A DNA stretch of 64,000 nt from Pseudomonadota bacterium (lineage in GTDB: Bacteria; Pseudomonadota; Gammaproteobacteria; Steroidobacterales; Steroidobacteraceae), in NCBI GenBank assembly GCA_023433515.1, contig JAEZCN010000197.1, positions 1-64,000 of the forward strand, read 5' to 3'. Both the position numbers and the translations under genes were made by a program. The notes under the pieces were generated by a model. That model was not told the DNA's origin, made no database searches, and worked only from the letters and a program-made list of their open reading frames with translations. Positions 26,425 through 35,932 of the stretch are shown here, one piece after another (the first letter of the stretch is position 1; every line of letters starts with the position of its first letter).

Positions 26425-28926
26425 TCAGGCTCCGCGCGGCTTGGCGATCGCGTCGGCGTTCGCGGCCTGCGCGATGAGACCGGCGAACGCGGGTCCCGTT
26501 TCCTGCTGGCGCGCCAGCAGTAGTTTGAGCTCCGAGAGGGTCACCGGCTCGCCGAACAGGCGGCCCTGGCCGAAACCGCAATGGTGGCGGCGCAGGAACA
26601 CGAGGTGGCCGAGCGATTCGACGCCCTCGGCGATCACGTTCATCTTGAGGCTGCGGCCCATTTCGATGACGGTGCGTACGATGGTCGCGTCGCTCTCGTC
26701 GTCGTCGACGTCGCGCACGAACGACTGGTCGACCTTGAGCGTGCCGATCGGGAACTGTTGCAGCGCGGACAGCGACGAGTAGCCGGTGCCGAAGTCGTCG
26801 ATGGACAGGTGCAGGCCCATCGCATACAGCTCATCGAGCAGGTGCAGCGTGCGCTTGGAATCCGCCATCAGCGTGGTCTCGGTGATCTCGAGCTCGAAAC
26901 ACGTCGGCGAAACGCCGTGTTTGCGGAACACCGAGCGGAACCGGAGGATGAAGCTCGCCTGGCGCAGCTGCTTGAGCGAGAGGTTCAGCGAGACGCGGCC
27001 CGGCGAGTTCACGGACTGCTGCAACTCGCGGTAGTCCTCGCACACGCGGTTCAGCACCCACTCGCCGACCTCGAGGATGAGGTTGGTTTCCTCGGCGAGG
27101 GGAATGAACTGGGCCGGCGGGATGTCGCCGTGGCCGGGCAGGCGCCAGCGCAGCAGCGCCTCGGCGCCGACGATGCGGCCGTCGCGCAGGTCGACCTTCG
27201 GCTGGTAGTGCATCAGGAACTCGTCGCGCTCGAGCGAGCGGCGCAACTTGCTCTTGAGCATGAGGCGTTCGACCGCGGCGGCATTCATCTCCGGCGAATA
27301 GAACGCGAAGGAATTTCCGCCGTTCTGCTTGGAGTGGTACATCGCGGCGTCGGCATTGCGGATCAGGTCGATCACGTTGTCCGCGTCGCGCGGACAGAAC
27401 GCGATGCCGATGCTCGCGGTGAGGAACACCTCGTGTTCCTGCAGCTGGAACGCGCGGCCGATTTCGGCGAGCACCGCGCGCGCGAGCTGCGCGACCGTGC
27501 CGCGGTTGTCGGCGTCGGCCGCGAGATCGTCGGCGAACATCGCGAATTCATCGCCCGCGAGACGGCCGATCACCGTTTCCTGCGGCAGCGTGCGCGTGAG
27601 CCGCTCGGTCAGGATCTCGAGCGTGCGGTCGCCGGCCGCGTGGCCGAAGGTGTCGTTGATCTCCTTGAAACGGTCCATGTCGAGGTACAGCAGCGCCAGG
27701 CTCGTCTTGTTGCGCGAGGCGCGCGCGATGGCCTGTTGCAGCAGGTGCTGGAACTGCATGCGGTTCGGCACCTTGGTCAGGGCATCGTAACGCGCGAGGT
27801 AACGGATGCGGCGCTCGGCGCGCTTGCGCTCCGTCACGTTGCGGACGACGAAGATCGTGCCCTGGTACTGCGGATCGTCGGTCGAGATCTGCGAACCGGT
27901 GATCGCGACCGGGATGGTCTGTCCGTGGCGCGTCTTGACCACCGCCTCGCGCGTCTCGTGCGCGGCGCGCAGCAGGTCGAAGTTGTCGCGCTCGCGTTCG
28001 TCGAAGATCGAGATGATGCCGCGGCCGACCAGCTCTTCCTCTCCCCAGGAAAGTAATTTGCACGCCGCGTGATTGGCCATGCGGATCACGCCGTCGGGAG
28101 ACGTCACGAACACGGCGTCGTTCATGCTGCCGAGCACGTTCGTGAGGTAGTTCTTGTTGATCGTCGTCTGGCGCAGCTTCTGCCGCATGCGCTCGAGCGC
28201 GGCCTGCAGCTCGCCGAGCTCGTCGCGCCGGCCGACTTCGAGAGGACGCGAGTAATCGCCCTGCGCGATGCGATCGGCGCTCTTGATGAGGGTCGAGATG
28301 GGCTGATTCATGCGACGTCCGGCCCACCATGCGAGCGCCAGTCCGATCGTGAGGATCGTGAGGCCCAGCGCGCCGGCGACCCACAATGCCTGGCGAAGTT
28401 GCGCCTGCCGCATCGCATTGAAGCGGGCGCGCGCGGCGGCCGTTTCCGGGGAGGCTTCCAGCGAGCGGACTTCTATCTCGGCCTCGCCGACGGTGCTCGG
28501 AGTCTGGATGCCCGGCATGGTCTCGACGTTCGCGCGCACCGGCACCGTGACGCTGCGCGTCAAAGTGTCCGTTTGCGCGGTGCCGCGACGCCAGGCATAC
28601 AGCTCCTGGCCGCTCATGTCCCGCACGACGATGCCGAGAACGGTGTCGTTGAGTTTGAAATCTTCGACATCGGATGAAATCGCCGCCCGGTCGGCGATCA
28701 GCACGTCCCCGGAAACCCGCGCGGCGAGGTGACCCGCGAGCGCGTTGGCCCGCTGCGAAAGTTCGGCGAGCACGCGGTCGCGCGAATCGGCCGCGGCGCT
28801 GTCGATCAGAGCGGATTGCTGCGTCCGTCCCGCGAGAACGAGCACGATGCCGACCGCAAGCGCCACCGTGATCGCCGCGACGATGGCGAGCGCGATGTAC
28901 TTGCTCTTGAAGCTGACCATGGCCAC
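26425..28926 (-). CDS. HAMP-PAS-GGDEF-EAL cyclic-di-GMP signalling protein
   Basis: 833 residues. Order of parts: membrane helix (YIALAIVAAITVALAVGIVLVLAG, about 9-32), periplasmic sensor of about 130 residues, second helix (VAGALGLTILTIGLALAWWAG), HAMP, and PAS (VLGSMNDAVFVTSPDGVIRMANHAAC). Next comes a diguanylate cyclase domain with AGDEF in place of GGDEF (GRLAGDEFAMF), then EAL. The EAL phosphodiesterase motifs are intact: EALLRW, LEITE, DDFGTGYSS and IAEGVES. It most likely degrades cyclic-di-GMP, with the GGDEF domain possibly regulatory. It converges on the unknown exported gene. Confidence 0.95.
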   Translation of the reverse strand: MAMVSFKSKYIALAIVAAITVALAVGIVLVLAGRTQQSALIDSAAADSRDRVLAELSQRANALAGHLAARVSGDVLIADRAAISSDVEDFKLNDTVLGIVVRDMSGQELYAWRRGTAQTDTLTRSVTVPVRANVETMPGIQTPSTVGEAEIEVRSLEASPETAAARARFNAMRQAQLRQALWVAGALGLTILTIGLALAWWAGRRMNQPISTLIKSADRIAQGDYSRPLEVGRRDELGELQAALERMRQKLRQTTINKNYLTNVLGSMNDAVFVTSPDGVIRMANHAACKLLSWGEEELVGRGIISIFDERERDNFDLLRAAHETREAVVKTRHGQTIPVAITGSQISTDDPQYQGTIFVVRNVTERKRAERRIRYLARYDALTKVPNRMQFQHLLQQAIARASRNKTSLALLYLDMDRFKEINDTFGHAAGDRTLEILTERLTRTLPQETVIGRLAGDEFAMFADDLAADADNRGTVAQLARAVLAEIGRAFQLQEHEVFLTASIGIAFCPRDADNVIDLIRNADAAMYHSKQNGGNSFAFYSPEMNAAAVERLMLKSKLRRSLERDEFLMHYQPKVDLRDGRIVGAEALLRWRLPGHGDIPPAQFIPLAEETNLILEVGEWVLNRVCEDYRELQQSVNSPGRVSLNLSLKQLRQASFILRFRSVFRKHGVSPTCFELEITETTLMADSKRTLHLLDELYAMGLHLSIDDFGTGYSSLSALQQFPIGTLKVDQSFVRDVDDDESDATIVRTVIEMGRSLKMNVIAEGVESLGHLVFLRRHHCGFGQGRLFGEPVTLSELKLLLARQQETGPAFAGLIAQAANADAIAKPRGA

Positions 28927-29094
28927 GTGCCCTTACGCCTGTCCCCACCCAGGGATTTCAAAATCGTGGGCAATCTTACCCGTGCAATTCTGGGGCCGGC
29001 CACCGCCGGTCCAGGACCTTGGTCGCGATGTCGACTAGGTCCGCAGAAAGTCGTGTCCGGGATCGTCCCACGAACGCTGCGGTAGGATGGCCGG

Positions 29095-29820
29095 ATGTCG
29101 GAGAACCGGAAATTCACGGTAGATCAGCTGACTGGGCGCGCCCGCGATCACCTGGTCGAGCTCGCAGACCCCCGATGCACCTTGCATAACGAGGTCGTGG
29201 GGCCCTTTTTGGCCATGCGGGCGGCCGCCGCGGCGGACGGAATCGACCTGGTGCCGTTCTCGAGTTTCCGGGATTTCGACCGCCAGCTCGCGATCTGGAA
29301 CGGCAAGTTCCGGGGCGAGCGGCCCATGGAGGACCGTTCCGGCATGCCGCTGGACGCCGGCGGTCTCGGGGTCGCCGAGCGGGTCGAGGCCATCCTCTGG
29401 TGGTCCGCGTTGCCGGGCGCGAGCCGGCATCACTGGGGCACGGACATGGACGTCATGGACGCGAATGCCGTGCCGCGAGGCTACCGGCTCAGGGTCGTGC
29501 CGGCCGAGTACGAGCCCGGTGGCCCGTTCGCCAGACTAACTACCTGGTTGGAGGCGCACATGCAGGCATTCGGCTTCTTCCGTCCGTACGCGACGGATCG
29601 CGGCGGCGTGAGCCCGGAGCCGTGGCATCTTTCCTACGCGCCGGTGGCGGAGCGTGCGCTGGCGGCGCTCACGCCCGGACACCTGCGCGAAGTGCTCGCG
29701 GGGGCGGACATCGAGGGAAAGGAAGCGGTGCTGGAGGCGCTGCCGGAGAACTTCGCGAGATACGTCGCGGCCGTGGATGCGGCGCCGGAAACCGCGCGCC
29801 TGTCGCCGCGGCTCGCCTGA
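29095..29820 (+). CDS. VanY-type D-alanyl-D-alanine carboxypeptidase (M15)
   Basis: 241 residues. The zinc-peptidase motifs are present: SRHHWGTDMDVMDA (the S-x-H-x-x-G-x-A/M-x-D motif) with its His and Asp ligands, and SPEPWHLSYAPVAERAL (W-H, the second zinc histidine). FSSFRDFDRQLAIWNGKF holds the substrate-binding Arg. No signal peptide is visible at this ATG, so it may be cytoplasmic or use a non-classical route; a start further upstream is not supported. It trims or recycles peptidoglycan peptides. It converges on the HD gene, leaving only 10 bp. Confidence 0.87.
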   Translation: MSENRKFTVDQLTGRARDHLVELADPRCTLHNEVVGPFLAMRAAAAADGIDLVPFSSFRDFDRQLAIWNGKFRGERPMEDRSGMPLDAGGLGVAERVEAILWWSALPGASRHHWGTDMDVMDANAVPRGYRLRVVPAEYEPGGPFARLTTWLEAHMQAFGFFRPYATDRGGVSPEPWHLSYAPVAERALAALTPGHLREVLAGADIEGKEAVLEALPENFARYVAAVDAAPETARLSPRLA

Positions 29821-29830
29821 GGCGCGGTAG

Positions 29831-30829
29831 TCAGCCCCAGACCTTCTTGATCGCGCCCAGCATGAGCGTGCGCGTGGTGGTCATCGAATCCTCGATGCCA
29901 GTGAATACCGGCGGCTGCCGGCGCAGCAGGCGCCAGTTCTCGCTGCGCAGGATGCGCTGCAGGTATTCGAGATTGCGGTCGATGGATTCCATGTACGGGT
30001 TGCGGCCGCCGAACAGGATCTCGAGGTAGCGATAAGCGCGGTTGAACTCGCCGTCGAGGCGCTTCGAGCGCATGTCGAACACGAACTTCGGCGTCTGCCG
30101 CAGCAGGTCGAGCCCGGACGCGTAACGCACCTTCACGTGGCCGTTTTCCCCCACCGGCAGCGCGACGCCCGCCAGCACGAACTCGGCGTACAGCCGGTCG
30201 CGGCACTTCTCGAGATAACAGCGGTCGGCCATCTGCGCCATGAGATCGGCGGTGCCGACCAGGTGGCCCAGCTTGTGGTCGCGCGGGTCGGGCGCGACGA
30301 TGTTCTTGAACGGCCGCTCGTAGCCCGTGTAGTGGATGATCTCCGCGGCGATCTTCGACCAATTCCCCATGTCTATCTTGGGTAGATAGTCCTGGAGGAA
30401 CGCGGCGCCGCGCGAGACGTGAATCGTGGTGAACTCGGCGCCGTTGGGCACGTCGGCGTCCTGCGTCGTGCGCAGGTAACCCACGTCGTGGAACAGCGCG
30501 ACCACGATGCCGAGCATCGCGCGTTCGGGACCGAACTTCTGCTCCTCGTCGACCTGCAGTTCGTGTCCGACGATGAGCCGCGCGGTCGCGAGCGTGATGT
30601 CGAGGGTGTGCTGCTGGTCGTGGTAGACCGTGTCGACGCCGAAGTAGCCGGGCATGCGGCCCGAGAACATGCGGTCGAAGTCGGTGAAGACGTGGCGGAA
30701 GGCGGGGAAATCCTGGTTCGGCCAGACGCGCGCGAAGAGTTCTTCGACCGCGGCGCGAACATCGGGAGCCGAACTCACGAGCACCGTGTCGGTTACGTCG
30801 TAGTCGCTGCGGCGGGAATCGGCGATCAC
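29831..30829 (-). CDS. HD-domain hydrolase
   Basis: 332 residues from a GTG at 30829; the frame stays open to a TTG at 30949 (372 residues). I prefer the shorter form because the upstream 40 codons do not look like a protein and no ribosome site is clear for either. An HD phosphohydrolase core is visible: YHDQQHTLDITLATARLIVGHEL and LGIVVALFHDVGYLRT (the H...HD ligands), then EIIHYTGYERPF. Such proteins hydrolyse nucleotides or phosphodiesters; the substrate is unknown. A C-terminal helical part ends with ILGGRNPYMESIDRNLEYLQRIL-like sequence. Confidence 0.8.
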   Translation of the reverse strand: MIADSRRSDYDVTDTVLVSSAPDVRAAVEELFARVWPNQDFPAFRHVFTDFDRMFSGRMPGYFGVDTVYHDQQHTLDITLATARLIVGHELQVDEEQKFGPERAMLGIVVALFHDVGYLRTTQDADVPNGAEFTTIHVSRGAAFLQDYLPKIDMGNWSKIAAEIIHYTGYERPFKNIVAPDPRDHKLGHLVGTADLMAQMADRCYLEKCRDRLYAEFVLAGVALPVGENGHVKVRYASGLDLLRQTPKFVFDMRSKRLDGEFNRAYRYLEILFGGRNPYMESIDRNLEYLQRILRSENWRLLRRQPPVFTGIEDSMTTTRTLMLGAIKKVWG

Positions 30830-31044
30830 GACTGAGCTGCTGCTTCGCGCACTAACAAGATGCGCGAGTCTAGGCAGGGGGTGTGCGAAAAACCAGCGGG
30901 TGGAGTACGGGACTCGGTCGGTCGTGACCTGCGTCACGATCGCACACAATCCTTATCGAGGGTGACAGCCACTTACTGTAAAGCGGCGATTCTCAAGTCT
31001 CTCGGCCGGCGCTCACGCGGCGGGAGAAACCGCGCCCGCGGACG

Positions 31045-31836
31045 TCACGAGAGGTCGAAACACGCCACCACGGGCGTGTGATCGGATGCGCGCTCCACGC
31101 GGCGGGGCTCGACGTCGATGCGGCAGCTCGTGAGGCGCGGCAGCAGCTCCTCGTGAACCAGGATCAGGTCGATGCGCAGCCCATTGTTCCGCCGGAACGC
31201 GCCCTGTCGATAGTCCCACCAGCTGAACGACTTCTCGGGCTGCTCGAAATGGCGGAATGCATCGACGAGCCCCGCTTTCCGTACCGCCGCGAGCGCCGCG
31301 CGTTCTTCGGGGCTCACGTGAACACTGCCGACCCACGCCGCCGGATCGTGTACGTCGCGATCCTCGGGAGCGACGTTGAAGTCCCCGAGCACGATGAGGC
31401 CGGAATGTTGCTCCGCCTCGCGTTTCAACCAGCGCGTCAGCGCTTCGAACCACCGCAGCTTGTAAGCGAACTTCTCGGAGCCCGGCGCCTGTCCGTTCGG
31501 TACGTACAGATTGATCACGCGCAGGGCGCCCGCGGGATGCGGGATCGTGGCGGCGAGCACGCGTCGCGGCGGATCGTCGAAGTCGGGAATGTCGCGCACG
31601 AAGTCGGTCATCGGCAGGCGCGACAGCAGCGCCACGCCGTTGTACGTCTTCTGTCCGCTGAACACGCTGTGATAGCCGGCCGCCGTGAACTCCGGATGCG
31701 GGAAATCCGGATCCTGCATCTTGGTTTCCTGCAGCGCGACGACGTCGGGCTTGTTGGCTTCGAGCCACTGCATGAGCTGCTCGCCGCGTACGCGCAGCGA
31801 GTTCACGTTCCAGGTTGCGACCTGGAACGTGCTCAA
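31045..31836 (-). CDS. xthA: Exodeoxyribonuclease III
   Basis: 263 residues, near the 268 of E. coli. The start is a TTG at 31836 that overlaps the TGA of the upstream peptidase gene (TTGA). Beginning there gives LSTFQVATWNVNSLRVRGEQL, which must be included because the W-N-V-N-S motif is part of the active site. The next ATG would remove it. Other motifs: VALQETKMQ, IVLGDFNVAPEDRDVHDP, FSWWDYRQGAFRRNNGLRIDLIL and ERASDHTPVV. It is an AP endonuclease/3' exonuclease in base excision repair. Confidence 0.93.
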   Translation of the reverse strand: MSTFQVATWNVNSLRVRGEQLMQWLEANKPDVVALQETKMQDPDFPHPEFTAAGYHSVFSGQKTYNGVALLSRLPMTDFVRDIPDFDDPPRRVLAATIPHPAGALRVINLYVPNGQAPGSEKFAYKLRWFEALTRWLKREAEQHSGLIVLGDFNVAPEDRDVHDPAAWVGSVHVSPEERAALAAVRKAGLVDAFRHFEQPEKSFSWWDYRQGAFRRNNGLRIDLILVHEELLPRLTSCRIDVEPRRVERASDHTPVVACFDLS

Positions 31837-33860
31837 GTCGCGAGGCCCTGCTGGCGCAGCAGCGCGTTGACGTCGGGCTCGCGGCCGCGGAATTCGACGA
31901 ACGCCTCGAGCGCCTTGCGGCTGCCGCCGCGCGAGAGGATCGAGTCGAGGAAACGCTGCGCCGTCGCGCGATCGAACACGCCGCGGTCCCGGAACGCCGC
32001 GAACGCGTCCGCGGCGAGGACCTCGGCCCACTTGTAGCTGTAATAGCCCGCCGCGTATCCGCCCGCGAAGACGTGCGAGAAGTTGTTAGGCAGCCGGTTC
32101 CATTCCGGCACCGCGAACACGGCGACCTCGCGGCGGACCTCGTCCAGGATCTCGCGCGTGCGCGCACCCTTGCCCGGGTCGTATTCGGCATGCAGTCGGA
32201 AATCGAACAGCGCGAACTCGAGCTGGCGCACGTTCGCGAGGCCCGCGTGGAACGTGCGCGAACCCAGCAGCTGCGCCTGCTTGTCGGCGGGCAGCGGCTC
32301 GCCGGTTTCGTAGTGACGAGCCATCGTCGCGAGCACTTCCGGCTGCCACGCGAAGTTCTCGAGGAACTGGCTCGGCAGTTCGACCGCGTCCCAGGACACG
32401 CCGTTGATGCCGGCAATGGATGGATATCCCACGCGTGTCAGCATGTGGTGCAGGCCATGGCCGAACTCGTGGAACATCGTCACGACGTCGTCGTGCGTGA
32501 GCAGCGGCGGCTTGCCGGCGCCCGCGGGCAGAAAATTGCAGACGAGGTACGCGACCGGGATGGTCTTCTCGCTGCCGAAGTCCTTGCGGCCGACGCAGTC
32601 GTCCATCCACGCGCCGGCGCGCTTCTTCGGACGCGCGCAGGCATCCAGATAGAAGCCGGCGCGGGTCGCGCCCGCGTCGTCGACGACTTCGAAGAAACGC
32701 GCGTCCGGGTGATACAGCGGCACGCCCTTGCGTTCGACGATGCGCACGCCGAACAACTTGCCGGCCACTTCGAACAGTCCTTCGAGCACGCGCGGCAGCG
32801 GGAAATAGGGCCGCAATTCCTCCTGCGTGATCGTGAACAGCTTTTGCTGCAGTTTCTCGGAGTAGTAGCCCATGTCCCAGGCGTTCAGCTTGCGCCCGGC
32901 GAATTGCTCGAGGTCGTCGACCTCGCGTTGCGCGGCGGGCTTCGCCACGCTCGCGAGCTTGCGCAGGAATTCGAACACCGCGTCGGTGGACGGCGCCATG
33001 CGCGTCGCGAGCGCATACGCGGCGTAGTTGGGGAAGTCGAGCAGGCGCGCGGCCTCGTGGCGCAGCGCGAGGATCCTCTCGATCACCTCGGTGTTGTCGA
33101 ACTTGCCGGCTGTCGGGCCGCGATCCGACGCGCGCGTGCTCCACGCTTCGTAGAAGTCGCGGCGCAGTGATTCCGAATCCGCGTCGGTCATCACGGCCAC
33201 GTAGGTGGGTTGTTCGAGCGCGAACAACCAGCCTTCCATGCCCTTGTCGGCAGCGCGCAGGCGCGCCTGCTCGACGATCACCGGGTTGATGCCCGAGAGT
33301 TCGGCCGCATCGGTGACGTGCCGGGTCCACGCGTTCATCGCGTCGAGCACGTTTTCCTCGAACTTCGCGCCGAGCGTCGCGAGCTCCTGCATGACCGCCT
33401 TGTAGCGCTGCTTCTTCTCGGTGGGCAGGCCGACGCCGGCGAGGCGGAAGTCCTCGAGCGCCCGCTCGAGGAGGCGGCGCTGCGCGCCGTCGAGCCTGTC
33501 GCCCTCGTTGGCGGCGATCGCGCTGTACGCGCGGTACAGCGGCTCGCTTTGCGCGAGCTCGGTCCAGTAGTTGGAGAGCAGCGGCAGGCACGCGTTGTAC
33601 CCGGCGCGCAGTTCGTCGGAGTTGAGCACGCCGTTCAGGTGGCTCACCGGCGACCAGGTGCGCGACAGTCGGTGCGAAATCTGCTCGAGCGGCAGCACCG
33701 TGTTGTCGAACGACGGTTGTGGCTGCGATTCGAGGGCGGCTACTTCGCCGCGGTTGCGCTCGAGCAACGCTCGAATGGTGGGTTCGACTTCGCAGGCGCG
33801 GAATCGATCGAAGGCCGGCAGGGCCGTGCCGCTGATGGAAGCGTCGGCTGGACTCATCAA
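31833..33860 (-). CDS. prlC: M3 family oligopeptidase (oligopeptidase A-like)
   Basis: 675 residues. The zinc motif is MFHEFGHGLHHMLTRV, with the downstream Glu in the EL(x)..FLENFAW region. N-terminal helices begin PAFDRFRACEVEPTIRALLERN; SRTWSPVSHLNGVLNS and YNACLPLLSNYWTELAQSEPLYRAY resemble the PrlC/OpdA branch of M3 peptidases. This cytoplasmic enzyme degrades short peptides, including cleaved signal peptides. The stop codon TGA overlaps the TTG start of xthA. The RsmJ gene that follows prlC in E. coli is not here. Confidence 0.94.
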   Translation of the reverse strand: MMSPADASISGTALPAFDRFRACEVEPTIRALLERNRGEVAALESQPQPSFDNTVLPLEQISHRLSRTWSPVSHLNGVLNSDELRAGYNACLPLLSNYWTELAQSEPLYRAYSAIAANEGDRLDGAQRRLLERALEDFRLAGVGLPTEKKQRYKAVMQELATLGAKFEENVLDAMNAWTRHVTDAAELSGINPVIVEQARLRAADKGMEGWLFALEQPTYVAVMTDADSESLRRDFYEAWSTRASDRGPTAGKFDNTEVIERILALRHEAARLLDFPNYAAYALATRMAPSTDAVFEFLRKLASVAKPAAQREVDDLEQFAGRKLNAWDMGYYSEKLQQKLFTITQEELRPYFPLPRVLEGLFEVAGKLFGVRIVERKGVPLYHPDARFFEVVDDAGATRAGFYLDACARPKKRAGAWMDDCVGRKDFGSEKTIPVAYLVCNFLPAGAGKPPLLTHDDVVTMFHEFGHGLHHMLTRVGYPSIAGINGVSWDAVELPSQFLENFAWQPEVLATMARHYETGEPLPADKQAQLLGSRTFHAGLANVRQLEFALFDFRLHAEYDPGKGARTREILDEVRREVAVFAVPEWNRLPNNFSHVFAGGYAAGYYSYKWAEVLAADAFAAFRDRGVFDRATAQRFLDSILSRGGSRKALEAFVEFRGREPDVNALLRQQGLAT

Positions 33861-33884
33861 TTTGATCTCTCGAGAAGTGGTTTG

Positions 33885-34709
33885 CTACTTCACACCGAGC
33901 GCCGCAAGCACGGGCTCGGTATCCGGTCGCACGCCGCGCCAGAGCGTAAATGATTCCGCCGCCTGTTCAACCAGCATGCCCCAGCCTTTATGGGCACGTG
34001 CGCAACCGTGTTCAACCGCCCACGTCACGAACGGCGTCGCGGCCTTGCTGTAGCTCATGTCGTAACACACGGTGTGGCTCGCGATCACGCCGGGGGTCAC
34101 GTCCGGGACGCTGCCGGAGAGGCCGGCCGCGGTGGCGTTGATCACGAGATCGAAAGGCTCGTCGCCGACCTGGTCGAACCCACAACCGCGCACCGGTCCG
34201 AGATCCACGAACAGGGACGCGAGATTCACGGCGCGCGCCGGGGAACGATTGGCGATCACGAGTTCCGTCGGCCCGAGACCGAGCAGGGGCTCGACGACAC
34301 CGCGGGTCGCGCCGCCCGCGCCGAGGATCAGCAGGCGCTGGTTGGTGATCGCGAACCCGAGGTTCTTGCGCAGGTCGGTGACCAGGCCGTGACCGTCGGT
34401 GTTGTCGCCCAGCAGGCTGTTCTCCGCGCTGAGGATCAGGGTGTTCACGGCGCCGGCACGATCGGCCCGCGCGGTGAGCTCGTTGGCCAGCTCCGCCGCG
34501 GCTTCCTTGTGTGGTACGGTCACGTTGAGACCGCGTCCGCCGCTCGTGAAGAATTCCAGCACCTGCGCGCGGAAGTCCTCGGGCGCGATGTCATACAGAC
34601 GATAGACGAGGGACTGATCCGTCTGCTTTGCAAACAAGCCGTGGATGAAGGGCGACCAGCTGTGATTGATCGGATGACCGACCACTCCGTACTGATCCGG
34701 TGTGTGCAT
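33885..34709 (-). CDS. aroE: Shikimate dehydrogenase
   Basis: 274 residues, the usual AroE length. Motifs: YGVVGHPINHSWSPFIHGLF near the N-terminus, NVTVPHKEAAAELANEL with the catalytic Lys, LLGDNTDGHG with the catalytic Asp, and LILGAGGATRGVVEPLL as the NADP-binding loop. NRSPARAVNLAS is typical of AroE rather than YdiB. It reduces 3-dehydroshikimate with NADPH in aromatic amino acid synthesis. It is divergent from the second sigma gene, with 36 bp between them. Confidence 0.95.
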   Translation of the reverse strand: MHTPDQYGVVGHPINHSWSPFIHGLFAKQTDQSLVYRLYDIAPEDFRAQVLEFFTSGGRGLNVTVPHKEAAAELANELTARADRAGAVNTLILSAENSLLGDNTDGHGLVTDLRKNLGFAITNQRLLILGAGGATRGVVEPLLGLGPTELVIANRSPARAVNLASLFVDLGPVRGCGFDQVGDEPFDLVINATAAGLSGSVPDVTPGVIASHTVCYDMSYSKAATPFVTWAVEHGCARAHKGWGMLVEQAAESFTLWRGVRPDTEPVLAALGVK

Positions 34710-34745
34710 GGCTGAAATATTGGCCCCTTTCGGGCGGTCTTATAC

Positions 34746-35270
34746 ATGAACCACAGCCGTGGCGGAAACACGACCGGAGCGCCTTTCTCGCGATTGCTCG
34801 AGATGTTACGGCCGGATCTGCTCAGATTCGCGTTCTGGTTGGCGCGCGATCGGGCCGTGGCGGAGGACGTCGTGCAGGAGACGCTCATCAGAGCCTGGAA
34901 GTCCCGTGAAGAGCTCAAGGATCCCGCGGCCGCGCGCCCGTGGCTGCTGACCATCGTGCGCCGGGAACACGCGCGCCTGTTCGAACGCAAACGCCTGCCG
35001 ACCGTGGATGTCGACGAGGTGGAGGCCCTGGGCGACCCGGCGCTGGCGACCGACGGCGATGCCGGCCTGGCGGACCTGCGCCGCGCCATCATGCAACTAC
35101 CCGACGAATACCGTGAACCGCTGGTCCTGCAGGTGTTAGGAGGATTCAGCACCGCGGAGATCGCCGATCAGCTGGGGCTATCCCAGCCCGCGGTGCTGAC
35201 CAGGCTGTTCCGCGCCCGCAACCGGCTGCGCACCATTTACGGCCTCGAGCCGGGGGAGGATGCGGAATGA
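34746..35270 (+). CDS. ECF-type RNA polymerase sigma factor (second)
   Basis: 174 residues. Region 2: FSRLLEMLRPDLLRFAFWLARDRAVAEDVVQETLIRAWKSREEL, then ARPWLLTIVRREHARLFERKR. Region 4: ADLRRAIMQLPDEYREPLVLQVLGGFSTAEIADQLGLSQPAVLTRLFRARNRL. It overlaps the next gene by 4 bp. The partner gene encodes a membrane protein with a zinc-finger-like N-terminus, so a sigma/anti-sigma pair is likely. Its short intergenic distance to aroE leaves little room for an elaborate promoter. Confidence 0.92.
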   Translation: MNHSRGGNTTGAPFSRLLEMLRPDLLRFAFWLARDRAVAEDVVQETLIRAWKSREELKDPAAARPWLLTIVRREHARLFERKRLPTVDVDEVEALGDPALATDGDAGLADLRRAIMQLPDEYREPLVLQVLGGFSTAEIADQLGLSQPAVLTRLFRARNRLRTIYGLEPGEDAE

Positions 35271-35932
35271 GCGCGCAGCAGCCCGACTGCCGGCACGTGC
35301 GCGTGCGGATCGGCGGCGATCCGCAGTCGCGGGCGCCGGACGTCGCCGCGCACCTGGAAACCTGCGCGGAATGCCGCCGCTTCCACCAGGAAACGCTGGC
35401 CCTCGACGCACGGCTGCGTGCCGCCCTCGAATTGCCCGTCGATGGATTCCGGCGCAAGGCGCCACCGGCGCGGCGTTTCGCGCTCGCCGCTTCCGTGATG
35501 CTCGCGGTGCTGGTGGGCGGCGGATTCTGGTTGTTCCGCGCGCCGCCGGCGCTCGCGGGCCAGGTCGCCGAACACGTGCGCCACGAGCCGGGTAGTTGGG
35601 AGCACGAAGTGCAGGTTCCGCGCGCCGAAGTCGCGGCGATGCTCTCGGCCGCGGGTGTCGAGTTCGACGGCACGCATCCCATCGTCTATGCGTCGAAATG
35701 CCCGTTCAACGGGCGGCAGGTACCGCATCTCGTCGTGAAGACCGGGCAGGGTCCGCTGACGGTGATGCTGCTGCCGGAAGAAAAAGTGTCCCGGCAACGC
35801 GAGTTCTCGGAAGGAAACCTGCGCGGCGTGCTCGTGCCGGCCGGCGAGGGCGCGGTTGCCATCGTCTCACGCGACGCGGCGGTTCCGCGTTCGCTCGCGG
35901 GCGAGATCGCGAGCGGCGTCAGCTTTCGCTGA
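35267..35932 (+). CDS. DUF3379 protein, putative anti-sigma factor
   Basis: 221 residues. The N-terminal part has a zinc-finger pattern, HLETCAECRRFHQETLAL (H-x3-C-x2-C), typical of ZAS anti-sigma factors. One membrane helix follows (RFALAASVMLAVLVGGGFWLF). The periplasmic part begins AGQVAEHVRHEPGSWEHEVQV and ends in a beta-rich block. The whole pattern fits DUF3379. Its job as the inhibitor of the sigma factor encoded immediately upstream is inferred from context. Its 3' end overlaps rlmJ by 14 bp in convergent orientation. Confidence 0.85.
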   Translation: MSAQQPDCRHVRVRIGGDPQSRAPDVAAHLETCAECRRFHQETLALDARLRAALELPVDGFRRKAPPARRFALAASVMLAVLVGGGFWLFRAPPALAGQVAEHVRHEPGSWEHEVQVPRAEVAAMLSAAGVEFDGTHPIVYASKCPFNGRQVPHLVVKTGQGPLTVMLLPEEKVSRQREFSEGNLRGVLVPAGEGAVAIVSRDAAVPRSLAGEIASGVSFR

